A stretch of 64,000 nt of DNA from Stomorhina lunata (Eukaryota > Arthropoda > Insecta > Diptera > Rhiniidae): NCBI GenBank assembly GCA_933228675.1, contig OW121741.1, forward strand, positions 79,956,040 to 80,020,039, written 5' to 3'. Shown here one piece after another: positions 21,801 to 34,881 of the stretch (the first letter of the stretch is position 1; each line of letters opens with the position of its first letter). The translations under genes were made by a program, and so were the position numbers. Under the pieces are notes generated by a model. It did no database searches. It was not told the origin of the DNA and was given only the letters and a program-made list of their open reading frames with translations.

Positions 21801-23497
21801 AACAAAAAACCTACCCTTAAATATTTTCCCTTTTTTACCCTTTTGTATCCCATTAATCGCAAAAGTACCAAATACGTATTTAATTGTTTTTTAATATCTA
21901 TCTGTTGCGATATAAATTATGTTTCTATGTTTATTAGTTCAAAAGATACATATTAGTTGAAAAAAGTACCAAAATATAGTTTTTACCCTTTTTTATCCTT
22001 ATTAATGCCATTTCCAAAACAGTACCAAGCACGTGTCTCCTTATTTTCCTAGCCGATTCAAATCTAATTTCAACTTTGTTTGCATCGATGTTGGTTTCGG
22101 AGATATGATGTTACTAATTTCTCCCTTTTCTACCCTGTTTTACCTTCTAAGAGGTTGAACTTCAAAACAGTACCGAACATGTGTTCCTTAATTTTAAGTG
22201 CCAATCTCAGACCAATTTAGTTTTTGTTTCTATCACTTTTGGTTTAGAAGATATACTTTACCGATTTTTACCCCCAAAATTAAAAAAAAGTACCAAACAC
22301 GTAGCTTATTTCTTTTCAATGTAAATCTACCAGTCAATAAATTATACTTCTAACTTCATTAGCCTAAAAGATATCCATGGCTAAAAAGCAAAAAACCTAT
22401 CCTTGAATATTTTCCCATTTTTACCCTTTTGTACCCCATTAATCGCAAAAGTACCAAATAAGTATTTAGTTTTTTTTTAATATCTATCGGTTGCGATATA
22501 AAATGTGTTTCTATGTTTATTAGTTCAAAAGATACATATGGGTTAAAAAAAGTACCAAAATATAGTTTTTACCTTTTTTTATCCTTATTAGTGCCATTTT
22601 CAAAAAAGTACCAAACACGTGTCCCCTTATTTTTGTAGGCGATTCAAATCCAATTTCAACTTTGTTTCTGTCTATGTTGGTTTCGGAGATATGATGTTAC
22701 TAATTTCTCCCTTTTCTTCCCTGTTTTGCCCGCTAGGCGGCCGATTTTCAAAAAAGTACCGAACACGTGTCCCTTAATTTTTAGTGCTAATCTCAAGCCA
22801 ATTTAATTTTCGCTTCTATCGCTGTTGGTTAAGGAGATATAATGTTACCGATTTTTCTCTTTTTTACCCTTTTAATTGAAAAAAGTACCAAACACATATT
22901 TAATATTTTGTACTGGGCAATCGACCTCCCTATAAATTTTATTGGTAGCTTTATTGGTTCAAGTCAAATACAAAGAAAAAGAAAAATGGACCTACCCTAA
23001 ATTTTTTTCCTCGCTTTTCCCCCTTTTTGAACCCTGAATCAAAAAAGTACCAAACACGTGTCTAATATTTTTTTCTTGTTTACCGGCTCCGTTTTGAGTT
23101 TTGTTACTCTGTTGATTGGTTCAAAAGATACACATGGGTTTAAAAAAGTACCAACATTTCATTTTTACCCTTTTTACCCCCTATTTGTCCCATCTGCTTA
23201 AAAGTACCAAACACGTGTCTACTTATTTTTGCAGCTGATCCTAACGCAATTTCAATTTTGGGCCTATGACGTTTACTTCCGGAGATACAGCATTACTAAT
23301 TTTTCTCTTTTTTACCCCTTTTTACCCCCTTAGAGGCCGAATTTCCAAAAATCCCGTCTTTGTGGATCTATACTTTGAAAAAGGTACCAGCTGTCAAAAT
23401 TTCAGCTCTCTAGTTTAAGCCGTTTGGGCTGTGCGATGACGAGTCAGTCAATCAGTCAGTCAGTCAGTCAGTCACGTTAGAGTTTTATATATATAGA
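18870..23497 (-). mobile_element. Helitron, family C copy 1 (4.63 kb)
   Basis: On the minus strand it starts with TC after an A (TCTATATATATAAAACTC), followed by a (TGAC)n microsatellite (about 23440-23475). It ends with a perfect hairpin (stem CCGCTA/TAGCGG, loop ACGAAG), 13 nt further CTAG, then a flanking T. This is the canonical Helitron layout: 5' TC, 3' hairpin, CTRR end and A|T insertion. The body consists of tandem modules of roughly 575 bp containing GTACC, CACGTGT and GAGATATGATGTTACTAAT phrases. No Rep/helicase frame is present, so it is non-autonomous. The identically oriented copy at 34882 is almost identical. Its right neighbour is satellite starting exactly at TATAAAA. Confidence 0.85.
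23440..23475. repeat. (TCAG)n microsatellite near the Helitron C1 5' end
   Basis: A GTCA/CAGT tetranucleotide run lies about 25 bp inside the TC terminus. The equivalent run in copy C2 (about 38876-38899) is shorter, so it varies in length between otherwise near-identical copies. Such a run just inside the 5' end is also typical of DINE-1-type repeats. Confidence 0.9.
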
Positions 23498-25439
23498 TAT
23501 AAAATTTTTCAAAAAATTGAGTTTTAGTACGAATTTTGAAAATTTTTTTAGTGATCACAGATTATTGCCCAAATTGCTCTATCTCTGCTAGTTTCCAAGA
23601 TAATTAAGGTTTTATGTTTTCATATAAAAATTTTCAAAAAATTGAGTTTTAGTACGAATTTTGAAAATTTTTTTAGTGATCACAGATTATTGCCCAAATT
23701 GCTCTATCTCTGCTAGTTTCCAAGATATTTAGGGTTTTATGTTTTCATATAAAAATTTTCAAAAAATTGAGTTTTAGTACGAATTTTGAAAATTTTTTTA
23801 GTGATCACAGATTATTGCCCAAATTGCTCTATCTCTGCTAGTTTCCAAGATAATTAAGGTTTTATGTTTTCATATAAAAATTTTCAAAAAATTGGGTTTT
23901 AGTACGAATTTTGAAAATTTTTTTAGTGATCACAGATTATTGCCCAAATTGCTCTATCTCTGCTAGTTTCCAAGATAATTAAGGTTTTATGTTTTCATAT
24001 AAAAATTTTCAAAAAATTGAGTTTTTTTAGTGATCACAGATTATTGCCCAAATTGCTCTATCTCTGCTAGTTTCCAAGATAATTAAGGCTTTATGTTTTC
24101 ATATAAAAATTTTCAAAAAATTGAGTTTTAGTACGAATTTTGAAAATTTTTTTAGTGATCACAGATTATTGCCCAAATTGCTCTATCTCTGCTAGTTTCC
24201 AAGATAATTAAGGATTTATGTTTTCATATAAAAATTTTCAAAAAATTGAGTTTTAGTACGAATTTTGAAAATTTTTTTAGTGATCACAGATTATTGCCCA
24301 AATTGCTCTATCTCTGATAGTTTCCAAGATATTTAAGGTTTTATGTTTTTATATAAAAATTTTCAAAAAATTGGGTTTTAGTACGAATTTTGAAAATTTT
24401 TTTAGTGATCACAGATTATTGCCCAAATTGCTCTATCTCTGCTAGTTTCCAAGATAATTAAGGTTTTATGTTTTCATATAAAAATTTTTAAAAAATTGAG
24501 TTTTAGTACGAATTTTGAAAATTTTTTTAGTGATCACAGATTATTGCCCAAATTGCTCTATCTCTGCTAGTTTCCAAGATAATTAAGGTTTTATGTTTTC
24601 ATATAAAAATTTTCAAAAAATTGAGTTTTAGTACGAATTTTGAAAATTTTTTTAGTGATCACAGATTATTGCCCAAATTGCTCTATCTCTGCTAGTTTCC
24701 AAGATAATTAAGGTTTTATGTTTTCATATAAAAATTTTCAAAAAAATTGAGTTTTAGTACGAATTTTGAAATTTTTTTTAGTGATCACAGATTATTGCCC
24801 AAATTGCTCTATCTCTGCTAGTTTCCAAGATAATTAAGGTTTTATGTTTTCATATAAAAATTTTGTTTTAGTACGAATTTTGAAAATTTTTTTAGTGATC
24901 ACAGATTATTGCCCAAATTGCTCTATCTCTGCTAGTTTCCAAGATAATTAAGGTTTTATGTTTTCATATAAAAATTTTCAAAAAATTGAGTTTTAGTACG
25001 AATTTTGAAAATTTTTTTAGTGATCATAGATTATTGCCCAAATTGCTCTATCTCTGCTAGTTTCCAAGATAATTAAGGTTTTATGTTTTCATATAAAAAT
25101 TTTGTTTTAGTACGAATTTTGAAATTTTTTTTAGTGATCACAGATTATTGCCCAAATTGCTCTATCTCTGCTAGTTTCCAAGATAATTAAGGTTTTATGT
25201 TTTCATATAAAAATTTTCAAAAAATTGAGTTTTAGTACGAATTTTGAAAATTTTTTTAGTGATCACCGATTATTGCCCAAATTGCTCTATCTCTGCTAGT
25301 TTCCAAGATAATTAAGGTTTTATGTTTTCATATAAAAATTTTCAAAAAATTGAGTTTTAGTACGAATTTTGAAAATTTTTTTAGTGATCACAGATTATTG
25401 CCCAAATTGCTCTATCTCTGCTAGTTTCCAAGATAATTA

Positions 25440-26940
25440 AGGTTTTATGTTTTCATATAAAAATTTTCAAAAAATTGAGTTATAGTACGAATTTTGAAAG
25501 TTTTTTTTAGTGATCACAGATTATTGCCCAAATTGCTCTATCTCTGCTAGTTCCCAAGATAATTAAGGTTTTATGTTTTCATATAAAAATTTTCAAAAAA
25601 TTGAGTTTAAGCACGAATTTTGAAAATTTTTTTAGTGATCACAGATTATTGCCCAAATTGCTCTATCTCTGCTAGTTTCCAAGATAATTAAGGTTTTATG
25701 TTTTCATATAAAAATTTTCAAAAAATTGAGTTTAAGCACGAATTTTGAAAATTTTTTTAGTGATCACAGATTATTGCCCAAATTGCTCTATCTCTGCTAG
25801 TTTCCAAGATAATTAAGGTTTTATGTTTTCATATAAAAATTTTCAAAAAATTGAGTTATAGTACGAATTTTGAAAGTTTTTTTTAGTGATCACAGATTAT
25901 TGCCCAAATTGCTCTATCTCTGCTAGTTTCCAAGATAATTAAGGTTTTATGTTTTCATATAAAAATTTTCAAAAAATTGAGTTATAGTACGAATTTTGAA
26001 AGTTTTTTGTAGTGATCACAGATTATTGCCCAAATTGCTCTATCTCTGCTAGTTCCCAAGATAATTAAGGTTTTATGTTTTCATATAAAAATTTTCAAAA
26101 AATTGAGTTTAAGCACGAATTTTGAAAATTTTTTTAGTGATCACAGATTATTGCCCAAATTGCTCTATCTCTGCTAGTTTCCAAGATAATTAAGGTTTTA
26201 TGTTTTCATATAAAAATTTTCAAAAAATTGAGTTTAAGCACGAATTTTGAAAATTTTTTTAGTGATCACAGATTATTGCCCAAATTGCTCTATCTCTGCT
26301 AGTTTCCAAGATAATTAAGGTTTTATGTTTTCATATAAAAATTTTCAAAAAATTGAGTTATAGTACGAATTTTGAAAGTTTTTTTTAGTGATCACAGATT
26401 ATTGCCCAAATTGCTCTATCTCTGCTAGTTCCCAAGATAATTAAGGTTTTATGTTTTCATATAAAAATTTTCAAAAAATTGAGTTTAAGCACGAATTTTG
26501 AAAATTTTTTTAGTGATCACAGATTATTGCCCAAATTGCTCTATCTCTGCTAGTTTCCAAGATAATTAAGGTTTTATGTTTTCATATAAAAATTTTCAAA
26601 AAATTGAGTTTAAGCACGAATTTTGAAAATTTTTTTAGTGATCACAGATTATTGCCCAAATTGCTCTATCTCTGCTAGTTTCCAAGATAATTAAGGTTTT
26701 ATGTTTTCATATAAAAATTTTCAAAAAATTGAGTTTAAGCACGAATTTTGAAAATTTTTTTAGTGATCACAGATTATTGCCCAAATTGCTCTATCTCTGC
26801 TAGTTTCCAAGATAATTAAGGTTTTATGTTTTCATATAAAAATTTTCAAAAAATTGAGTTATAGTACGAATTTTGAAAGTTTTTTTTAGTGATCACAGAT
26901 TATTGCCCAAATTGCTCTATCTCTGCTAGTTTCCAAGATA
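25440..26940. repeat. Higher-order block A in the satellite
   Basis: Monomers carrying GAGTTATAGTACG with GAAAGTTTTTTTTAG alternate with monomers carrying GAGTTTAAGCACG. Blocks of one ATAG-type monomer followed by two or three AAGC-type monomers repeat through this stretch, giving periods of about 375-500 bp on top of the 125-bp unit. These variants are not seen elsewhere in the array. Confidence 0.85.
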
Positions 26941-27419
26941 ATTAAGGTTTTATGTTTTCATATAAAAATTTTCAAAAAATTGGGTTTTAGTACGAATTTT
27001 GAAAATTTTTTTAGTGATCACAGATTATTGCCCAAATTGCTCTATCTCTGCTAGTTTCCAAGATAATAAAGGTTTTATGTTTTCATATAAAAATTTTTAA
27101 AAAATTGAGTTTTAGTACGAATTTTGAAAATTTTTTTAGTGATCACAGATTATTGCCCAAATTGCTCTATCTCTGCTAGTTTCCAAGATAATTAAGGTTT
27201 TATGTTTTCATATAAAAATTTTCAAAAAATTGAGTTTTAGTACGAATTTTGAAAATTTTTTTAGTGATCACAGATTATTGCCCAAATTGCTCTATCTCTG
27301 CTAGTTTCCAAGATAATTAAGGTTTTATGTTTTCATATAAAAATTTTCAAAAAATTGAGTTTTAGTACGAATTTTGAAAATTTTTTTAGTGATCACAGAT
27401 TATTGCCCAAATTGCTCTA

Positions 27420-30360
27420 TCTCTGCTAGTTTTCAAGATAATTAAGGTTTTATGTTTTCATATAAAAATTTTAAAAAAATTGAGTTTTAGTACGAATTTT
27501 GAAAAATTTTTTAGTGATCACAGATTATTGCCCAAATTGCTCTATCTCTGCTAGTTTCCAAGATAATTAAGGTTTTATGTTTTCATATAAAAATTTTCAA
27601 AAAATTGAGTTTTAGTACGAATTTTGAAAATTTTTTTAGTGATCACAGATTATTGCCCAAATTGCTCTATCTCTGCTAGTTTCCAAGATAATTAAGGTTT
27701 TATGTTTTCATATAAAAATTTTCAAAAAATTGAGTTTTAGTACGAATTTTGAAAATTTTTTTAGTGATCACAGATTATTGCCCAAATTGCTCTATCTCTG
27801 CTAGTTTTCAAGATAATTAAGGTTTTATGTTTTCATATAAAAATTTTAAAAAAATTGAGTTTTAGTACGAATTTTGAAAAATTTTTTAGTGATCACAGAT
27901 TATTGCCCAAATTGCTCTATCTCTGCTAGTTTCCAAGATAATTAAGGTTTTATGTTTTCATATAAAAATTTTCAAAAAATTGAGTTTTAGTACGAATTTT
28001 GAAAATTTTTTTAGTGATCACAGATTATTGCCCAAATTGCTCTATCTCTGCTAGTTTCCAAGATATTTAAGGTTTTATGTTTTCATATAAAAATTTTCAA
28101 AAAATTGGGTTTTAGTACGAATTTTGAAAATTTTTTTAGTGATCACAGATAATTGCCCAAATTGCTCTATCTCTGCTAGTTTCCAAGATAATTAAGGTTT
28201 TATGTTTTCATATAAAAATTTTCAAAAAATTGAGTTTTAGTACGAATTTTGAAAATTTTTTTAGTGATCATAGATTATTGCCCAAATTGCTCTATCTCTG
28301 CTAGTTTCCAAGATAATTAAGGTTTTATGTTTTCATATACAAATTTTCAAAAAATTGAGTTTTAGTACGAATTTTGAAAATTTTTTTAGTGATCACAGAT
28401 TATTGCCCAAATTGCTCTATCTCTGCTAGTTTCCAAGATATTAAAGGTTTTATGTTTTCATATAAAAATTTTCAAAAAATTGGGTTTTAGTACGAATTTT
28501 GAAAATTTTTTTAGTGATCACAGATAATTGCCCAAATTGCTCTATCTCTGCTAGTTTCCAAGATAATTAAGGTTTTATGTTTTCATATAAAAATTTTTAA
28601 AAAATTGAGTTTTAGTACGAATTTTGAAAATTTTTTTAGTGATCACAGATTATTGCCCAAATTGCTCTATCTCTGCTAGTTTCCAAGATAATTAAGGTTT
28701 TATGTTTTCATATAAAAATTTTCAAAAAATTGAGTTTTAGTACGAATTTTGAAAATTTTTTTAGTGATCACAGATTATTGCCCAAATTGCTCTATCTCTG
28801 CTAGTTTTCAAGATAATTAAGGTTTTATGTTTTCATATAAAAATTTTAAAAAAATTGAGTTTTAGTACGAATTTTGAAAAATTTTTTAGTGATCACAGAT
28901 TATTGCCCAAATTGCTCTATCTCTGCTAGTTTCCAAGATAATTAAGGTTTTATGTTTTCATATAAAAATTTTCAAAAAATTGAGTTTTAGTACGAATTTT
29001 GAAAATTTTTTTAGTGATCACAGATTATTGCCCAAATTGCTCTATCTCTGCTAGTTTCCAAGATAATTAAGGTTTTATGTTTTCATATAAAAATTTTCAA
29101 AAAATTGAGTTTTAGTACGAATTTTGAAAATTTTTTTAGTGATCACAGATTATTGCCCAAATTGCTCTATCTCTGCTAGTTTTCAAGATAATTAAGGTTT
29201 TATGTTTTCATATAAAAATTTTAAAAAAATTGAGTTTTAGTACGAATTTTGAAAAATTTTTTAGTGATCACAGATTATTGCCCAAATTGCTCTATCTCTG
29301 CTAGTTTCCAAGATAATTAAGGTTTTATGTTTTCATATAAAAATTTTCAAAAAATTGAGTTTTAGTACGAATTTTGAAAATTTTTTTAGTGATCACAGAT
29401 TATTGCCCAAATTGCTCTATCTCTGCTAGTTTCCAAGATAATTAAGGTTTTATGTTTTCATATAAAATTTTTCAAAAAATTGATTTTTAGTACGAATTTT
29501 GAAAATTTTTTTAGTGATCACAGATTATTGCCCAAATTGCTCTATCTCTGCTAGTTTCCAAGATAATTAAGGTTTTATGTTTTCATATAAAAATTTTCAA
29601 AAAATTGAGTTTTAGTACGAATTTTGAAAATTTTTTTAGTGATCACAGATTATTGCCCAAATTGCTCTATCTCTGCTAGTTTCCAAGATATTTAAGGTTT
29701 TATGTTTTCATATAAAAATTTTCAAAAAATTGGGTTTTAGTACGAATTTTGAAAATTTTTTTAGTGATCACAGATAATTGCCCAAATTGCTCTATCTCTG
29801 CTAGTTTCCAAGATAATTAAGGTTTTATGTTTTCATATAAAAATTTTCAAAAAATTGAGTTTTAGTACGAATTTTGAAAATTTTTTTAGTGATCATAGAT
29901 TATTGCCCAAATTGCTCTATCTCTGCTAGTTTCCAAGATAATTAAGGTTTTATGTTTTCATATACAAATTTTCAAAAAATTGAGTTTTAGTACGAATTTT
30001 GAAAATTTTTTTAGTGATCACAGATTATTGCCCAATTTGCTCTATCTCTGCTAGTTTCCAAGATATTTAAGGTTTTATGTTTTCATATAAAAATTTTCAA
30101 AAAATTGGGTTTTAGTACGAATTTTGAAAATTTTTTTAGTGATCACAGATAATTGCCCAAATTGCTCTATCTCTGCTAGTTTCCAAGATAATTAAGGTTT
30201 TATGTTTTCATATAAAAATTTTCAAAAAATTGAGTTTTAGTACGAATTTTGAAAATTTTTTTAGTGATCATAGATTATTGCCCAAATTGCTCTATCTCTG
30301 CTAGTTTCCAAGATAATTAAGGTTTTATGTTTTCATATAAAAATTTTCAAAAAATTGGGT
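27420..30360. repeat. Higher-order block B in the satellite
   Basis: The rare monomer variant CTAGTTTTCAAGATAATTAA recurs at about 27427, 27802, 28801 and 29176. The spacings are 375 bp (three monomers) within pairs and about 1,374 bp (eleven monomers) between pairs. A second ordered set (GATATTTAAGG, then TTGGGTTTTAG with CAGATAATTGCC, then GATCATAGATT) recurs near 28070, 29690 and 30060. This indicates segmental amplification of multi-monomer blocks. Confidence 0.88.
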
Positions 30361-33300
30361 TTTAGTACGAATTTTGAAAATTTTTTTAGTGATCACAGAT
30401 TATTGCCCAAATTGCTCTATCTCTGCTAGTTTCCAAGATAATTAAGGTTTTATGTTTTCATATAAAAATTTTCAAAAAATTGAGTTTTAGTACGAATTTT
30501 GAAAATTTTTTTAGTGATCATAGATTATTGCCCAAATTGCTCTATCTCTGCTAGTTTCCAAGATAATTAAGGTTTTATGTTTTCATATAAAAATTTTCAA
30601 AAAATTGGGTTTTAGTACGAATTTTGAAAATTTTTTTAGTGATCACAGATTATTGCCCAAATTGCTCTATCTCTGCTAGTTTCCAAGATAATTAAGGTTT
30701 TATGTCTTCATATAAAAATTTTCAAAAAATTGCCCAAATTGTTCTATCTCTGCTAGTTTCCAAGTTAATTAAGGTTTTATGTTTTCATATAAAAATTTTC
30801 AAAAAATTGAGTTTTAGTACGAATTTTGAAAATTTTTTTAGTGATCACAGATTATTGCCCAAATTGCTCTATCTCTGCTAGTTTCCAAGATAATTAAGGT
30901 TTTATGTTTTCATATAAAAATTTTCAAAAAATTGAGTTTTAGTACGAATTTTGAAAATTTTTTTAGTGATCACAGATTATTGCCCAAATTGCTCTATCTC
31001 TGCTAGTTTCCAAGATAATTAAGGTTTTATGTTTTCATATAAAAATTTTCAAAAAATTGAGTTTTAGTACGAATTTTGAAAATTTTTTTAGTGATCACAG
31101 ATTATTGCCCAAATTGCTCTATCTCTGCTAGTTTCCAAGATAATTAAGGTTTTATGTTTTCATATACAAATTTTCAAAAAATTGAGTTATAGTACGAATT
31201 TTGAAAATTTCTTTAGTGATCACAGATTATTGCCCAAATTGCTCGATCTCTGCTAGTTTCCAAGATAATTAAGGTTTTATGTTTTCATATAAAAATTTTC
31301 AAAAAATTGAGTTTTAGTACGAATTTTGAAAATTTTTTTAGTGATCACAGATTATTGCCCAAATTGCTCTATCTCTGCTAGTTTCCAAGATATTTAGGAT
31401 TTTATGTTTTCATATAAAAATTTTCTAAAAATTGAGTTTTAGTACGAATTTTGAAAATTTTTTTAGTGATCACAGATTATTGCCCAAATTGCTCTATCTC
31501 TGCTAGTTTCCAAGATAATTAAGGTTTTATGTTTTCATATAAAAATTTTCAAAAAATTGAGTTTTAGTACGAATTTTGAAAATTTTTTTAGTGATCACAG
31601 ATTATTGCCCAAATTGCTCTATCTCTGCTAGTTTCCAAGATAATTAAGGTTTTATGTTTTCATATAAAAATTTTCAAAAAATTGAGTTTTAGTACGAATT
31701 TTGAAAATTTTTTTAGTGATCACAGATTATTGCCCAAATTGCTCTATCTCTGCTAGTTTCCAAGATAATAAAGGTTTTATGTTTTCATATAAAAATTTTC
31801 AAAAAATTGAGTTTTAGTACGAATTTTGAAAATTTTTTTAGTGATCACAGATTATTGCCCAAATTGCTCTATCTCTGCTAGTTTCCAAGATATTTAAGGT
31901 TTTATGTTTTCATATAAAAAGTTTCAAAAAATTGAGTTTTAGTACGAATTTTGAAAATTTTTTAGTGATCACAGATTATTGCCCAAATTGCTCTATCTCT
32001 GCTAGTTTCCAAGATAATTAAGGTTTTATGTTTTCATATAAAAATTTTCAAAAAATTGAGTTTTAGTACGAATTTTGAAAATTTTTTTAGTGATCACAGA
32101 TTATTGCCCAAATTGCTCTATCTCTGCTAGTTTCCAAGATAATTAAGGCTTTATGTTTTCATATAAAAATTTTCAAAAAATTGAGTTTTAGTACGAATTT
32201 TGAAAATTTTTTTAGTGATCACAGATTATTGCCCAAATTGCTCTATCTCTGCTAGTTTCCAAGATAATTAAGGATTTATGTTTTCATATAAAAATTTTCA
32301 AAAAATTGAGTTTTAGTACGAATTTTGAAAATTTTTTTAGTGATCACAGATTATTGCCCAAATTGCTCTATCTCTGCTAGTTTCCAAGATAATTAAGGTT
32401 TTATGTTTTCATATAAAAATGTTCAAAAAATTGAGTTTTAGTACGAATTTTGAACATTTTTTTAGTGATCACAGATTATTGCCCAAATTGCTCTATCTCT
32501 GCTAGTTTCCAAGATATTTAAGGTTTTATGTTGTCATATAAAAATTTTCAAAAAATTGAGTTTTAGTACGAATTTTGAAAATTTTTTTAGTGATCACAGA
32601 TTATTGCCCAAATTGCTCTATCTCTGCTAGTTTCCAAGATAATTGAGGTTTTATGTTTTCATATAACAATTTTCAAAAAATTGAGTTTTAGTACGAATTT
32701 TGAAAATTTTTTTAGTGATCACAGATTATTGCCCAAATTGCTCTATCTCTGCTAGTTTCCAAGATAATTAAGGTTTTATGTTTTCATATAAAAATTTTCA
32801 AAAAATTGAGTTTTAGTACGAATTTTGAAAATTTTTTTAGTGATCACAGATTATCGCCCAAATTGCTCTAACTCTGCTAGTTTCCAAGATAATTAAGATT
32901 TTATGTTTTCATATAAAAATGTTCAAAAAATTGAGTTTTAGTACGAATTTTGAAAATTTTTTTAGTGATCACAGATTATTGCCCAAATTGCTCTATCTCT
33001 GCTAGTTTCCAAGATATTTAAGGTTTTATGTTTCCATAAAAAAAATTTTCAAAAAATTGAGTTTTAGTACGAATTTTGAAAATTTTTTTAGTGATCACAG
33101 ATTATTGCCCAAATTGCTCTATCTCTGCTAGTTTCCAAGATATTTAAGTTTTTATGTTTTCATACAAAAATTTTCAAAAAATTGAGTTTTAGTACGAATT
33201 TTGAAAATTTTTTTAGTGATCACAGATTATTGCCCAAATTGCTCTATCTCTGCTAGTTTCCAAGATAATTAAGGTTTTATGTTTTCATATAAAAATTTTC

Positions 33301-34881
33301 AAAAAATTGAGTTTTAGAACGAATTTTGAAAATTTTTTTAGTGATCACAGATTATTGCCCAAATTGCTCTATCTCTGCTAGTTTCCAAGATAATAAAGGT
33401 TTTATGTTTTCATATAAAAATTTTCAAAAAATTGAGTTTTAGTACGAATTTTGAAAATTTTTTAAGTGATCACAGATTATTGCCCAAATTGCTCTATCTC
33501 TGCTAGTTTCCAAGATATTTAAGGTTTTATGTATTCAATTGCTCTATCTCTGCTAGTTTCCAAGATAATTAAGGTTTTATGTTTTCATATAAAAATTTTC
33601 AAAAAATTGAGTTTTAGTACGAATTTTGAAAATTTTTTTAGTGATCACAGATTATTGCCCAAATTGCTCTATCTCTGCTAGTTTCCAAGATAATTAAGGT
33701 TTTATGTTTTCATATAAAAAGTTTCAAAAAATTGAGTTTTAGTACGAGTTTAGTGATCACAGATTATTGCCCAAATTGCTCTATCTCTGCTAGTTTCCAA
33801 GATAATTAAGGTTTTATGTTTTCAAATAAAAATTTTCAAAAAATTGAGTTTTAGTACGAATTTTGAAAATTTTTTTAGTGATCACAGATTATTGCCCAAA
33901 TTGCTCTATCTCTGCTAGTTTCCAAGATAATTAAGGTTTTATGTTTTCATATCAAAATTTTCAAAAAAATTGAGTTTTAGTACGAATTTTGAAAATTTTT
34001 TTAGTGATCACAGATTATTGCCCAAATTGCTCTATCTCCCAAGATAATTAAGGTTTTATGTTTTCAAATAAAATTTTTCAAAAAATTGATTTTTAGTACG
34101 AATTTTGAACATTTTTTTAGTGATCACAGATTATTGCCCAAATTGCTCTATCTCTGCTAGTTTCCAAGATATTAAAGGTTTTATGTTTTCATATAAAAAT
34201 TTTCAAAAAATTGAGTTTTAGTACGAATTTTGAAAATTTTTTTAGTGATCACAGATTATTGCCCAAATTGCTCTATCTCTGCTAGTTCCCCACATAATTA
34301 AGGTTTTATGTTTTCATATAAAATTTTTCAAAAAATTGATTTTTAGTACGAATTTTGAAAATTTTTTTAGTGATCACAGATTATTGCCCAAATTGCTCTA
34401 TCTCCCAAGATAATTAAGGTTTTATGTTTTCAAATAAAATTTTTCAAAAAATTGATTTTTAGTACGAATTTTGAACATTTTTTTAGTGATCACAGATTAT
34501 TGCCCAAATTGCTCTATCTCTGCTAGTTTCCAAGATATTAAAGGTTTTATGTTTTCATATAAAAATTTTCAAAAAATTGAGTTTTAGTACGTTTCTAGTT
34601 TCCAAGATAATTAAGGTTTTATGTTTTCATATAAAAATTTTCAAAAAATTGAGTTTTAGTACGAATTTTGATATTTTTTTTTTAGTGATCACAGATTATT
34701 GCCCAAATTGCTCTATCTCTGCTAGTTTCCAAGATATTAAAGGTTTTATGTTTTCATATAAAAATTTTCAAAAAATTGAGTTTTAGTACGAATTTTGAAA
34801 ATTTTTTTAGTGATCACAGATTATTGCCCAAATTGCTCTATCTCTGCTAGTTTCCAAGATAATTAAGGTTTTATGTTTTCA

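Larger units (their letters stand above)
23498..34881. repeat. 125-bp satellite array, ~91 monomers
   Basis: Successive GTGATCAC landmarks are 125 bp apart (for example 30841 to 30966). The monomer includes GAGTTTTAGTACGAATTTTG, GTGATCACAGATTATTGCCC, AAATTGCTCTATCTCTGCTA and GGTTTTATGTTTTCATATAA. Monomers in the centre are almost identical. Deleted monomers occur near 24010, 24860, 25095, 30720, 33530 and 34040, and decay is greatest at 33.5-34.9 kb. Variant monomers recur in a fixed order, showing higher-order structure. There is no coding capacity. The array starts at TATAAAA against Helitron C1 and stops at GTTTTCA against Helitron C2, adjacent points in the monomer. Confidence 0.98.

Noticed and set aside
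23498..34881. CRISPR-like regularly spaced repeats
   Set aside because: The array is head-to-tail satellite with no variable spacers. The context is eukaryotic.
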